Positions 1-9,588 of a stretch of DNA of 13,708 nucleotides are shown here, piece after piece. The position numbers and the translations under genes are program-made. The notes under the pieces were generated by a model. It saw only the letters and a program-made list of their open reading frames with translations, was not told where the DNA came from and searched no databases. Position 1 is the stretch's first letter; each line of letters begins with the position of its first letter. The stretch comes from an uncultured Collinsella sp. (GTDB taxonomy: Bacteria > Actinomycetota > Coriobacteriia > Coriobacteriales > Coriobacteriaceae): positions 1-13,708 of the forward strand of contig URVZ01000046.1 of the NCBI GenBank assembly GCA_900551365.1. Reading direction: 5' to 3'.

Positions 1-1582
<1,582 letters not shown>

Positions 1583-1583
1583 A

Positions 1584-3023
1584 TTAGTTCTCCTCGGTCT
1601 CAGCGGTCTCGGACTCAGCAAAGTTCCAGCCGGCAAGGCGGTCCTTCGCGGTGTCGATATCCAGGTAGTTCTCCTCGCCGTCCATGAGTCGCGTAAAGGC
1701 GGTAAAGAGATAGTGGGCATCGGTGGGGCCAGGCGAGGCCTCGGGGTGGTACTGGACCGAGAAGCACGGGGCGTCGAGCAGCTGGATGCCCTCGGCGGTG
1801 CCGTCGTTGAGGTTCACATGCGTCAGGCGAATGCGACCAAAGCGCTCGTTCATCACGACCGGCGCGATTCCGCGGCGCACCCAGACGCGCAGATCTCCAT
1901 CGGCCGCATGCTCGGTCTCGCCGCCGGAAAGCTCGGGGACAAGCTTGCCCAAGCTGGGGAACAGCAGGCCAAAGCCATGGTTTTGCGCGGTGATCTCCAC
2001 ACGGCGGCTTACCAGGTTCATGACCGGCTGGTTGCCACCGCGGTGACCGAACTTAAGCTTTTCCATCTGAGCGCCGCAGGCCAGGCTGATCATCTGGTGA
2101 CCAAGACAAATACCAAAGACCGGCACCTTGCCGATCAGCTGCTGCACCTGCTCGTAGGTCTCCACCACGGCGTCGGGGTCGCCGGGACCATTGGACAAAA
2201 AGACACCGTCGGGATTCATGTCGAGCACCTCACTCGCGGGCGTATCCCACGGCACGACGGTAAGGTCGCAGCCGGCGCGGACCAGACCCTCCAGAATGCC
2301 GCGCTTCACACCGCAGTCGTAGGCGACCACTTTGTGACGGGCAGGAGCGGCAGCCGTAAGCGCAAAGTCATGCGTGGCAGGCAGGTCGGCGGCCACAAAC
2401 TCGTGAGGTACGGGGCAACTTACGGTCTTGACCAGGTTCTCGCCTACCAGCGTGGGCGCAGCGGCCAGACGCTCGGCAAGCTCGTCGACGTCGAAGATCT
2501 CGGTCGAAATAATGCCCATCTTGGAACCATTGTCGCGCAGGTGGCGCACCAGGGCGCGAGTGTCGACACCCTCGATAGCGACGATGCCGTGAGCGCGCAG
2601 GTACTCCGGCACGCTGACGGCCGAGCGCCAGTTAGAAGGCGTGGCGCACATGTCGCGAATGATCATGCCGCGCATGGCCGGAGCGCTCGCAGGGCGCACA
2701 GCGTCGCCGGGGAAGGCCGACTGGACGTCGGTCTCGTCGATACCGTAGTTGCCGATCTGCGGATAGGTCATGGTTACGATTTGGCCGGCATAACTCGGGT
2801 CGGTCATGACCTCAAAGTAGCCCTCGAGCGAGGTGTTGAAGCAGACTTCGCCGGTCGCGGTGCCCTCAGCGCCGCATGCACGTCCATAAAAAATGGTCCC
2901 ATCCTCAAGATACAGGATGCAGGGACCGCAGGTGCCCTTGCTGGTTTTGGCCAGCATACGCTGGCAAAGCTCGCTAGGCGCGAAGGTGCGGGCGGCAGCG
3001 CCCGCGGTATGGTTGTTCGCCAT
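1584..3023 (-). CDS. carA: Carbamoyl phosphate synthase small (glutaminase) subunit
   Basis: Class I glutamine amidotransferase subunit that releases ammonia from glutamine and tunnels it to CarB. The catalytic triad is visible: nucleophile Cys306 in FGICLGHQ, and His426 and Glu428 in QYHPEASPGP; ITAQNHGF (344-351) is the usual glutaminase motif. The N-terminal CarA domain starts at about residue 36 (ILYLEDGTIFYG) and contains FNTSLEGY and DPSYAGQIV. I chose the ATG at 3023 because AAGGAG lies 5 nt upstream; a GTG seven codons earlier has no ribosome site. At 479 residues it is about 100 longer than E. coli CarA (382, from memory): some 33 extra N-terminal residues, an insert of roughly 36 residues after QNHGF (about 352-397), and an acidic C-terminal tail of about 25. 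The codon run encoding TIFYG is unusual (see the hairpin at 2888-2927). Confidence 0.97.
   Translation of the reverse strand: MANNHTAGAAARTFAPSELCQRMLAKTSKGTCGPCILYLEDGTIFYGRACGAEGTATGEVCFNTSLEGYFEVMTDPSYAGQIVTMTYPQIGNYGIDETDVQSAFPGDAVRPASAPAMRGMIIRDMCATPSNWRSAVSVPEYLRAHGIVAIEGVDTRALVRHLRDNGSKMGIISTEIFDVDELAERLAAAPTLVGENLVKTVSCPVPHEFVAADLPATHDFALTAAAPARHKVVAYDCGVKRGILEGLVRAGCDLTVVPWDTPASEVLDMNPDGVFLSNGPGDPDAVVETYEQVQQLIGKVPVFGICLGHQMISLACGAQMEKLKFGHRGGNQPVMNLVSRRVEITAQNHGFGLLFPSLGKLVPELSGGETEHAADGDLRVWVRRGIAPVVMNERFGRIRLTHVNLNDGTAEGIQLLDAPCFSVQYHPEASPGPTDAHYLFTAFTRLMDGEENYLDIDTAKDRLAGWNFAESETAETEEN
2888..2927 (-). terminator. Terminator-like hairpin inside the 5' coding part of carA
   Basis: Seen directly in minus-strand RNA: arm GGUCCC, a 3-nt bulge (UGC), AUCCU, an 8-nt loop, AGGAU, GGGACC, then A and six U. 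That is 11 base pairs followed at once by a U-tract, the form of an intrinsic terminator, starting 97 nt after the carA start codon. The U-tract is encoded by ATT TTT TAT, while codons on both sides mostly end in C or G. Whether it terminates transcription is inference; translating ribosomes would normally block it. Confidence 0.45.
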
Positions 3024-3034
3024 AATTCTCCTTC

Positions 3035-3052
3035 CCGGTCTCACAGGACCGG
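3035..3052 (-). promoter_or_regulatory. Hairpin in the carA leader, just ahead of the ribosome binding site
   Basis: CCGGTC and GACCGG form a perfect 6-bp stem around a 6-nt loop, ending next to the AAGGAG site of carA. No U-tract follows, so it is not a terminator. It might tune translation initiation. Its left arm segment GGUCC could also pair with GGACC in the hairpin inside carA; that alternative pairing is speculative. Confidence 0.35.
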
Positions 3053-3081
3053 CTTAAAGGTGTGTAGTTAGGCCTCGCGGT

Positions 3082-3110
3082 ATTGTAACCGCAAGCATGC
3101 CTCATGGCGT
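3082..3110 (-). promoter_or_regulatory. Candidate carAB promoter
   Basis: Minus-strand TACAAT (3082-3087) matches the -10 consensus at five of six positions, but the hexamer 17 bp upstream, ACGCCA, matches TTGACA at only three. It is the best-placed candidate between the terminator of the upstream gene and carA, giving a leader of about 50 nt. TACAAT sits in the centre of a 16-bp inverted repeat (GCGGT/ACCGC). Confidence 0.3.
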
Positions 3111-3180
3111 TAATTTCATCGAAATGTTTACGAAATGATAATTATGACTTTCTATGCATAATGTTTTTTAATCCCGTCCC

Positions 3181-3221
3181 AAAAAATCATCCCGCGGGGC
3201 TTGTGGCTCACGCGGGATGAT
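3181..3221 (-). terminator. Intrinsic terminator of the ABC exporter/membrane protein unit
   Basis: A perfect 11-bp stem (ATCATCCCGCG paired with CGCGGGATGAT, loop 14 nt) begins six bases after the stop codon and is followed on the minus strand by six T. It separates the membrane protein gene from carAB, so carAB needs its own promoter. Confidence 0.9.
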
Positions 3222-3227
3222 GGCGTC

Positions 3228-4193
3228 TTATTTTTTCTTGTCCTGCTCCAGCAGTTCGGACGGTGTGCGATCGGGCTTGCCGCCGCGGAAAATCTCGCGG
3301 CCATGCAGACGATGCTCCAGATCGCGCTCGGCCTTTTCCTCGTCAATCTTGGTCTGGCTCACCACCGGGTCCTCAATCAACGACGACACCGAGTTCACCT
3401 GCTTCTGAATGCGCTCGGCGATGGTGTCGTCCATACTCACGATGCGCATCTTCCAGTCGATACTCGTAGCGTTGGATGAGCTCTTGGTCCACACGAACGT
3501 CAGGATGGCGCTCTGGTGGCCGTGGGCGGGAAACATGCCAAAGAAGGAATCGTGCTGAATGTTGCTATCCTCGTCGATATAGGCGTGAACGTTATACACC
3601 ACGCGGTCGATCTTATCGTTGAGCAGCGCGTTGGTCGCAAGCGCCGCGGCCTGGATCTGACCATTGGACAGCAGCTCGAGCTCGTTGGCAGACGATGTGT
3701 CCAACACCGTCACCTCGACCGTGCCCGTGCGTTCATCGGCTTCATCGACGGTAAAATCGAGCGGGAACTGCGTAAAGCCGTTACCCCACTCAAGGCCACC
3801 CTTGAGCGCGGTCGAAACGGTATCGACCGAAACGCTCTCGGACAGGTTGGCGGTGTTCAGACGACGCATCACGCCGTAGCCAATCTGCATGCCCACGATC
3901 AGCACCAAAATACCGATGACCACGGCCATCGCGGTCTTCGTAATGGTATGGCTCACCTGCGAGCCCGAAGGATCGTCCTCGGACAGCGGGTCGATATGTT
4001 TTGCCTGGCTCGCGCGGTCCTCGCTGCGCAGCTGCGCTAGCGCCGCTTTATCACCGCGCTTGGCCGCAGCCTCCTTCTCACGCATGCGCTCGGTACGCTT
4101 TTTGGCGAGCGTGGGATCCAAGACACCGGATGCATCGATTTCGGAGAATAACTCCGTCACTTCTTCCGGAGTCAAAGGGTTCTTGTCAGCCAT
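3228..4193 (-). CDS. Single-span membrane protein of unknown function
   Basis: I do not recognise the family. The 321-residue protein has a highly charged, helix-prone N-terminal part (1-82, many Glu, Lys, Arg), one hydrophobic segment at about 87-109 (AMAVVIGILVLIVGMQIGYGV), then a soluble domain of about 165 residues with beta-like stretches (GTVEVTVLD, 157-165; SAILTFVWT, 228-236), and a charged C-terminal tail ending in KKK. There is no signal peptide and no cysteine. Positive charges lie on both sides of the span, so topology is uncertain; the usual guess is N-terminus in, C-terminal domain out. AGGAA precedes the ATG by about 7 nt. It starts 19 bp after the ABC exporter stop, ends at a strong terminator, and is therefore probably co-transcribed with the exporter. 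A role as accessory to that exporter is only inference from position. Confidence 0.85.
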   Translation of the reverse strand: MADKNPLTPEEVTELFSEIDASGVLDPTLAKKRTERMREKEAAAKRGDKAALAQLRSEDRASQAKHIDPLSEDDPSGSQVSHTITKTAMAVVIGILVLIVGMQIGYGVMRRLNTANLSESVSVDTVSTALKGGLEWGNGFTQFPLDFTVDEADERTGTVEVTVLDTSSANELELLSNGQIQAAALATNALLNDKIDRVVYNVHAYIDEDSNIQHDSFFGMFPAHGHQSAILTFVWTKSSSNATSIDWKMRIVSMDDTIAERIQKQVNSVSSLIEDPVVSQTKIDEEKAERDLEHRLHGREIFRGGKPDRTPSELLEQDKKK

Positions 4194-4212
4194 AAACTTC
4201 CTGTCATATCAA

Positions 4213-5985
4213 TCAGTCGAGCTCGTGCGCACGCGCACCTTCGAACTGCATTCGATAGTAACGGGCATAGGTGCCGCCACGGGCGAGAAGCTCCTCGTGC
4301 GTGCCACGCTCCACAACGCGACCATGCTCAACGGTCGCAATCTCATCGGCGTGCTTAATGGTCGAGAGACGATGGGCGATGATGATCGTGGTGCGGCCGC
4401 GTGCCAGCTCTTCGAGCGACTCCTGCACCGCCTCCTCGCTCTCGTTATCCAAAGCACTCGTCGCCTCATCCAAAATAAGGATCTTGGGGTTCTTGAGAAA
4501 CACGCGCGCGATGGCAACGCGCTGCTTCTGTCCGCCCGAAAGACGGCTGCCGCGCTCGCCCACCACGGTGTCGTAGCCCTGCGGAAGCGACTCGATAAAG
4601 GCATCGATGTTGGCGCGACGGGCGGCCTCGGCGATCTCTTCCGCCGTAGCGCCCGGCTTGCCGTAGGCGATGTTCTCGCCAATCGTACCGTCAAACAGAT
4701 AGACATCCTGCTGCACCAGGCCGATGGCACGGCGCAGGCTCTGCTGCGTCACATCGCGCACGTCTTGACCGTCGATGCTAATGGATCCGGTAGCCACGTC
4801 ATAAAAGCGCGGCAGCAGCGAACAGGTCGTGGACTTGCCGCCGCCCGAAGGGCCAACCAAAGCGATGGTCTGCCCGGGCTTGATGGACAGGTCCATATGG
4901 TCGATAACGGGACGCTCGTCGGCATAGCCCTCGCCCAGCTCAACGTCCTCGTAGTTAAAGCACACGTCGTGATACTCCACGGCGCCGGCAGTCACCTGCA
5001 GATCAGTGGCGCCCGGCTTGTCCTGGATATCCGGCGCGGTCGAGAGCACCTCGTCCATACGCTTAAAGCCGGCGATAGCCTTCTGATACGTTTCGGCCGA
5101 ATTGACGAGTGTCTCGAGCGGCGTGCAGAACAGCGAAATATAGAGTGCAAAGGTCGCCATATCGACCGCCTGCAGCTGTCCCTGGGCGACCAGCCAGCCG
5201 CCCAGCAGCACCACGATCACATAGAGCACACCCGAGAGCAGGCCATACGTCGCGGTATAGACGCCCATGGCGTGATACATGTTCTCCTTGGACGAAAGAT
5301 AGCGATTGTTGGAGGCGCGGAACTTGAAGCGTTCGGTCTCCTCATTGGCAAAGCTCTTGACCACGCGCATGCCCGCCAGCGAATCCTGCAGCTGCGCATT
5401 GATGCCGCTGATTTTTTTGCGGTTGTCGCTAAAGACCTCGCGCATGCGCATGTTCTGCCAAAACATGATGACCGCAAACGCCGCCGTCACCACGGCCATG
5501 GCGAGCGCCAGCACCGGGGCGATGGTAAAGAGAATCACAAACGAGCCGATAATCTCGATGCCGCAGATGATGATCCACTCGGGCACGTGATGCGCCGCCT
5601 CGCAGATATCGAACAGGTCGTTGACCACGCGGCTCATCATGTCGCCCGAGCTGTTGCGGTCGAAGTACGCAAAGCTAAAGCGCTCATACTGGTCGAACAG
5701 GTCCTCGCGCATCTTGGACTCCATGCGTGCGCCCATCACGTGACCCCAATAGCTCACAAAGTAGCGGCAGGCGCAGCGGACGGCATACATCAGCACCAAG
5801 CCCACCGCGATCATGCCGAGCGCCTGCATAATGGCAGCCTGACCCTGAGTAAATAGCCCACCGGTCAAATTGCGCAGAATAATAGGAAACGCCAGGTCAA
5901 TGGCGGCAAGCACCAGAGCACAAACAGTATCAGCAACAAAAAGCCCCATCTGGGGCTTGTAATAAGACAAAAACCTCTTCAGCAT
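4213..5985 (-). CDS. ABC exporter, fused membrane and ATPase domains (MsbA/MdlB-like half transporter)
   Basis: A 590-residue half transporter expected to work as a homodimer, or as a heterodimer with a partner encoded elsewhere, exporting a substrate from the cytoplasm. The membrane domain (about 1-310) has several hydrophobic spans near 15-35, 55-75, 135-175 and 245-290, and the coupling-type motif DRNSSGDMMSRVVND. The nucleotide-binding domain shows Walker A GPSGGGKST (378-386), Q-loop VQQDVYLFDGT (424-434), signature LSGGQ (482-486), Walker B ILILDE (502-507), D-loop SALD and switch His538 in AHRLS. All catalytic residues are present, arguing for an active ATPase. The ATG has GAGG about 6 nt upstream. 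The substrate cannot be read from sequence: lipid, peptide and drug exporters share this architecture. A terminator-like hairpin lies within its first 50 coding bases, and codons up to about 43 use more T-ending forms than the rest. Confidence 0.93.
   Translation of the reverse strand: MLKRFLSYYKPQMGLFVADTVCALVLAAIDLAFPIILRNLTGGLFTQGQAAIMQALGMIAVGLVLMYAVRCACRYFVSYWGHVMGARMESKMREDLFDQYERFSFAYFDRNSSGDMMSRVVNDLFDICEAAHHVPEWIIICGIEIIGSFVILFTIAPVLALAMAVVTAAFAVIMFWQNMRMREVFSDNRKKISGINAQLQDSLAGMRVVKSFANEETERFKFRASNNRYLSSKENMYHAMGVYTATYGLLSGVLYVIVVLLGGWLVAQGQLQAVDMATFALYISLFCTPLETLVNSAETYQKAIAGFKRMDEVLSTAPDIQDKPGATDLQVTAGAVEYHDVCFNYEDVELGEGYADERPVIDHMDLSIKPGQTIALVGPSGGGKSTTCSLLPRFYDVATGSISIDGQDVRDVTQQSLRRAIGLVQQDVYLFDGTIGENIAYGKPGATAEEIAEAARRANIDAFIESLPQGYDTVVGERGSRLSGGQKQRVAIARVFLKNPKILILDEATSALDNESEEAVQESLEELARGRTTIIIAHRLSTIKHADEIATVEHGRVVERGTHEELLARGGTYARYYRMQFEGARAHELD
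5938..5958 (-). terminator. Terminator-like hairpin within the first codons of the ABC exporter gene
   Basis: Minus-strand AAGCCCC, a 4-nt loop (AGAT) and GGGGCTT form a perfect 7-bp stem, and the run of T continues for three more bases. It closely resembles the terminator after the second tRNA gene (AAGCCCC, loop, GGGGCTT, T). It lies 28-48 nt into the coding sequence and encodes the conserved YKPQMGLF segment, so it may be a by-product of the protein sequence or a real attenuator. Confidence 0.4.
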
Positions 5986-6016
5986 GTGATCCTCAAAGAA
6001 ATATCAGCAACGTAAG

Positions 6017-6055
6017 GCCCTGAGACAAAGCAATCAGTAGTACTTGTCCCAGGGC
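6017..6055 (-). promoter_or_regulatory. 12-bp hairpin between the Nudix gene and the ABC exporter gene
   Basis: GCCCUGGGACAA pairs with UUGUCUCAGGGC around a 15-nt loop in minus-strand RNA. One pair is a G.U that would be an A-C mismatch on the plus strand, which favours function as minus-strand RNA. It lies in the 82-bp gap. The tail is CUUACG, so it is a poor intrinsic terminator; it could end the purD-Nudix message with help, protect a 3' end, or act in the ABC leader. Confidence 0.45.
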
Positions 6056-6067
6056 TATCCCCACTCG

Positions 6068-6763
6068 TTAAAGCTCCGCGCCCCCAAGGCGGTGCGCGAT
6101 GCTGTCGCAGGCCAAGGCGCCTACGACGGTCTTGGCGTCTTCGATCTTGCCGTCGAGCACGGCGTCGATCAGCTCGTGCAGCGGCACCAGGTCCACGTTG
6201 ACAAACTCGTCATCATCGGGGTTGGGCGCATCGAACTCGAGCTTGGTAGCCAAGTAGATGTGGATGATCTCATCGCAAAAACCGCAGGACGTGACAATCG
6301 ACGTCAAAAAGCGAATACGACCAGCCCTAAAGCCCGTCTCCTCATGCAGTTCGCGCTTGGCGCAATCGAGCGGGTCCTCGCCTGGATCGAGCTTGCCGGC
6401 GGGAATCTCGACCGTCACGCGGTCGATGGCGGTGCGGTACTGACGCACCAGTACGATCTTGCCGCTCTCGGTCAGTGCCACAACGGCCGCCGCACCCGGA
6501 TGGCGAACGATATCGCGGGCGCTGCGGTGACCGTTAGGCAGCTCAACCTCAAGACGGTGGACGTCGAAGATCTTGCCCTTCCAAGCGCACTCCTCCGAAA
6601 GAATCTTCTCGTGCAGCTCGGCATCGTGCGGGTCGTCGTCGCCCAGCACCAGTGCCGGCTCGTCAGCGACCTCGCCACCAGGCTCGCCCTCGGCGTGCCC
6701 ATACATGCGGCTGTCCTCTTCGACGATCTGCGCGTCCACGAGCTCTTCGTTCTTCTCGTCCAT
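6068..6763 (-). CDS. Nudix hydrolase, probable ADP-ribose pyrophosphatase
   Basis: Nudix enzymes of this group cleave ADP-ribose to AMP and ribose 5-phosphate. The complete Nudix box, GX5EX7REUXEEXGU, is at residues 123-145 (starts GKLDPGED, ends RELHEETGF). It is preceded by VRQYR (106-110) and EIPAGKLDPGE, and followed by GFCDEIIHIYLA (161-172), the pattern usual for ADP-ribose pyrophosphatases rather than MutT. The 231-residue protein has an acidic N-terminal extension of about 50 residues before the core (CAWKGKIFDV), which is not needed for the fold. I prefer the ATG at 6763 because GAGAGGA lies 9 nt upstream; the ATG at 6772 directly abuts that site. It begins 21 bp after purD and is probably in the same transcript. 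Other nucleoside-diphosphate sugars as substrate cannot be excluded. Confidence 0.9.
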   Translation of the reverse strand: MDEKNEELVDAQIVEEDSRMYGHAEGEPGGEVADEPALVLGDDDPHDAELHEKILSEECAWKGKIFDVHRLEVELPNGHRSARDIVRHPGAAAVVALTESGKIVLVRQYRTAIDRVTVEIPAGKLDPGEDPLDCAKRELHEETGFRAGRIRFLTSIVTSCGFCDEIIHIYLATKLEFDAPNPDDDEFVNVDLVPLHELIDAVLDGKIEDAKTVVGALACDSIAHRLGGAEL

Positions 6764-6784
6764 CCGTCTCATTCCTCTCGGATT

Positions 6785-8089
6785 TTAGGCATCCCAGGCG
6801 TCGCGACCGCGCAGCGCGCGCAGGCCGATGTCGTGACGCAGGGTCTTGCCCTCAAAATCAATCTTCTCGCAGGCCTCGTAGGCAAGGTTGCGAGCGTTCT
6901 CGAACGTGTCGCCCAGAGCGGTCACGGCAAGCACGCGGCCACCGTTGGTCACGAGCTGGCCGCCCACCACGGCAGTGCCCGCGTGGTACACGGTCACGTT
7001 CTCCATGGCCTCGGCATCCTCAATACCGGTGATGACCTTGCCTTTCTCGTAGCTGCCGGGGTAGCCCGCGCTCGTCAGGACAACGGCCACGGCCCACTCG
7101 TCACGCCAGTCGAGTTCAATCTGATCGAGCTCGCAGTTGGCACAAGCCAGCATGACCTCAACCAGGTCGTTCTTAAGGCGCGGCAGCACGACCTGCGTCT
7201 CGGGGTCGCCAAAGCGGGCATTGAACTCCAGCACCTTGGGACCGGCGGGGGTGAGCATAAAGCCGCCGTACAGGCAGCCGCGGTAGTCGATACCCTCGGC
7301 AGCGAGCTCGGCCACGGTCTGCTCCATGACCTTCACCATGGTGGCGTGCTCCTCGTCGGTCACGATGGGCACCGGGCTGTAGACACCCATGCCGCCGGTG
7401 TTGGGACCAAGGTCGCCCTCAAGCGCGCGCTTGTGGTCCTGCGAGGTAGCCATGGGGCGCACGGTCTTGCCGTCGGTAAAGGCCAGCAGTGAGCACTCGG
7501 GACCAACGAGCATCTCCTCGATAACCACGGTGCTGCCGGCATCGCCAAAGGTGCCACCAAAGCACTCGCGCACGGCCTCCTCGGCCTGCGCAAGCTCAGT
7601 CGCCACGATAACGCCCTTGCCTGCGGCCAGGCCGTCAGCCTTCACGACCAGCGGGGCACCCTGCTCGCGCACATAGGCGAGAGCCGAAGCCTCGTCAGTA
7701 AATGAGCCGTAGGCGGCCGTCGGAATGCCGGCACGCTCCATGAGCTGCTTGGAGAATAGCTTGGAACCCTCCATCTGGGCGCCCTCGGCACCCGGGCCAA
7801 AGCAGGGAATGCCCGCCGCGCGCACGGCATCGGCAACGCCCGCCACGAGCGGAGCCTCGGGGCCAATCACCACGAGTCCGCATCCGTGGCTCTGGGCAAA
7901 CGCCGCCACGGCCGCAGGATCGCAATCGTCGAGAACCACGTTCTCGCCGCAGCTCGCGGTGCCGCCGTTACCCGGCGCAATGTAGAGCTTGCCGGCGCGC
8001 GGTGATGCTGCGAGCTTAGCCGCCAGAGCATGCTCGCGGCCGCCGCTGCCCAACAACAGGATGTCGATGGTTTGAGTGTCCGCCTTCAA
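6785..8089 (-). CDS. purD: Phosphoribosylamine-glycine ligase (GAR synthetase)
   Basis: Second step of purine synthesis: phosphoribosylamine plus glycine plus ATP gives GAR. The 434-residue protein is close to the usual 420-430 (E. coli about 429). N-terminal domain motif LLLGSGGREHALA (11-23); ATP-grasp parts KADGLAAGKGV (150-160), VGPECSLLAF (195-204) and QDHKRALEGDLGPNTGGMG (217-235); and the metal/ATP site LEFNARFGDPETQ (287-299). The start is a TTG at 8089: AGGAGG sits 5 nt upstream and the conserved N-terminus begins eight codons later. A longer reading frame to 8143 has no ribosome site and would add an unconserved tail. The 117-bp gap to purA contains two hairpins. The Nudix gene follows 21 bp downstream. 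Confidence 0.96.
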   Translation of the reverse strand: MKADTQTIDILLLGSGGREHALAAKLAASPRAGKLYIAPGNGGTASCGENVVLDDCDPAAVAAFAQSHGCGLVVIGPEAPLVAGVADAVRAAGIPCFGPGAEGAQMEGSKLFSKQLMERAGIPTAAYGSFTDEASALAYVREQGAPLVVKADGLAAGKGVIVATELAQAEEAVRECFGGTFGDAGSTVVIEEMLVGPECSLLAFTDGKTVRPMATSQDHKRALEGDLGPNTGGMGVYSPVPIVTDEEHATMVKVMEQTVAELAAEGIDYRGCLYGGFMLTPAGPKVLEFNARFGDPETQVVLPRLKNDLVEVMLACANCELDQIELDWRDEWAVAVVLTSAGYPGSYEKGKVITGIEDAEAMENVTVYHAGTAVVGGQLVTNGGRVLAVTALGDTFENARNLAYEACEKIDFEGKTLRHDIGLRALRGRDAWDA

Positions 8090-8112
8090 GGGTGCCTCCT
8101 CTATGGATGAAC

Positions 8113-8131
8113 GGCCCGCTCCGCGCGAGCC
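8113..8131 (-). promoter_or_regulatory. Hairpin in the purD leader
   Basis: GGCUCGC pairs with GCGGGCC around GCGGA in minus-strand RNA, 7 bp with one U.G. It lies between the purA 3' hairpin and the purD ribosome site. No T-tract follows, so a terminator is unlikely. Function unknown. Confidence 0.3.
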
Positions 8132-8143
8132 CTTTGCAAGCAA

Positions 8144-8185
8144 ATATACCCCTCGGCCGCCCGTCCGGGCTGCAAAGGGGTATAT
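8144..8185 (-). terminator. Probable purA terminator (long stem, weak T-tract)
   Basis: ATATACCCCT and AGGGGTATAT form a perfect 10-bp stem starting about 20 bases after the purA stop. The 22-nt loop itself contains a small GCCC/GGGC hairpin. The following bases are TTTGCTTGC, a weak T-tract, so termination may be partial and purD may be partly read from upstream. Confidence 0.5.
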
Positions 8186-8206
8186 CGCAATAACCGTATA
8201 AACCGA

Positions 8207-9493
<1,287 letters not shown>

Positions 9494-9559
9494 GTTTACT
9501 CCTTACATTCATGGACTGTCTACGCGCCACGCCGGCACGCAGAAGCACAAAACATTCCC

Positions 9560-9588
9560 AGTATACCCGTGCAACGGGCGCCTGTCCT
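9560..9588 (-). promoter_or_regulatory. Candidate purA promoter
   Basis: Minus-strand TATACT (9560-9565) matches the -10 consensus at five of six positions and lies 17 bp from AGGACA (9583-9588), which matches the -35 at four of six. The -35 overlaps the dnaB stop codon. The start would fall near 9553, giving a leader of about 60 nt. A small CCCGT/ACGGG hairpin lies in the spacer. Confidence 0.4.

Noticed and set aside
3132..3148. ARG-box-like sequence around ATAATTAT upstream of carA
   Set aside because: Only the central 8 bp are palindromic; the flanks do not match the ArgR consensus well, and its place relative to the candidate promoter is unusual. An ArgR site remains possible but is not supported.
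3889..5856. Plus-strand 655-codon open frame opposite the ABC exporter
   Set aside because: Same register effect as above; His/Leu/Asp-rich shadow sequence with no domain.
9566..9578. Hairpin CCCGT/ACGGG after dnaB as a terminator
   Set aside because: Only 5 bp with a 3-nt loop and no T-tract follows; it overlaps the better candidate promoter of purA.
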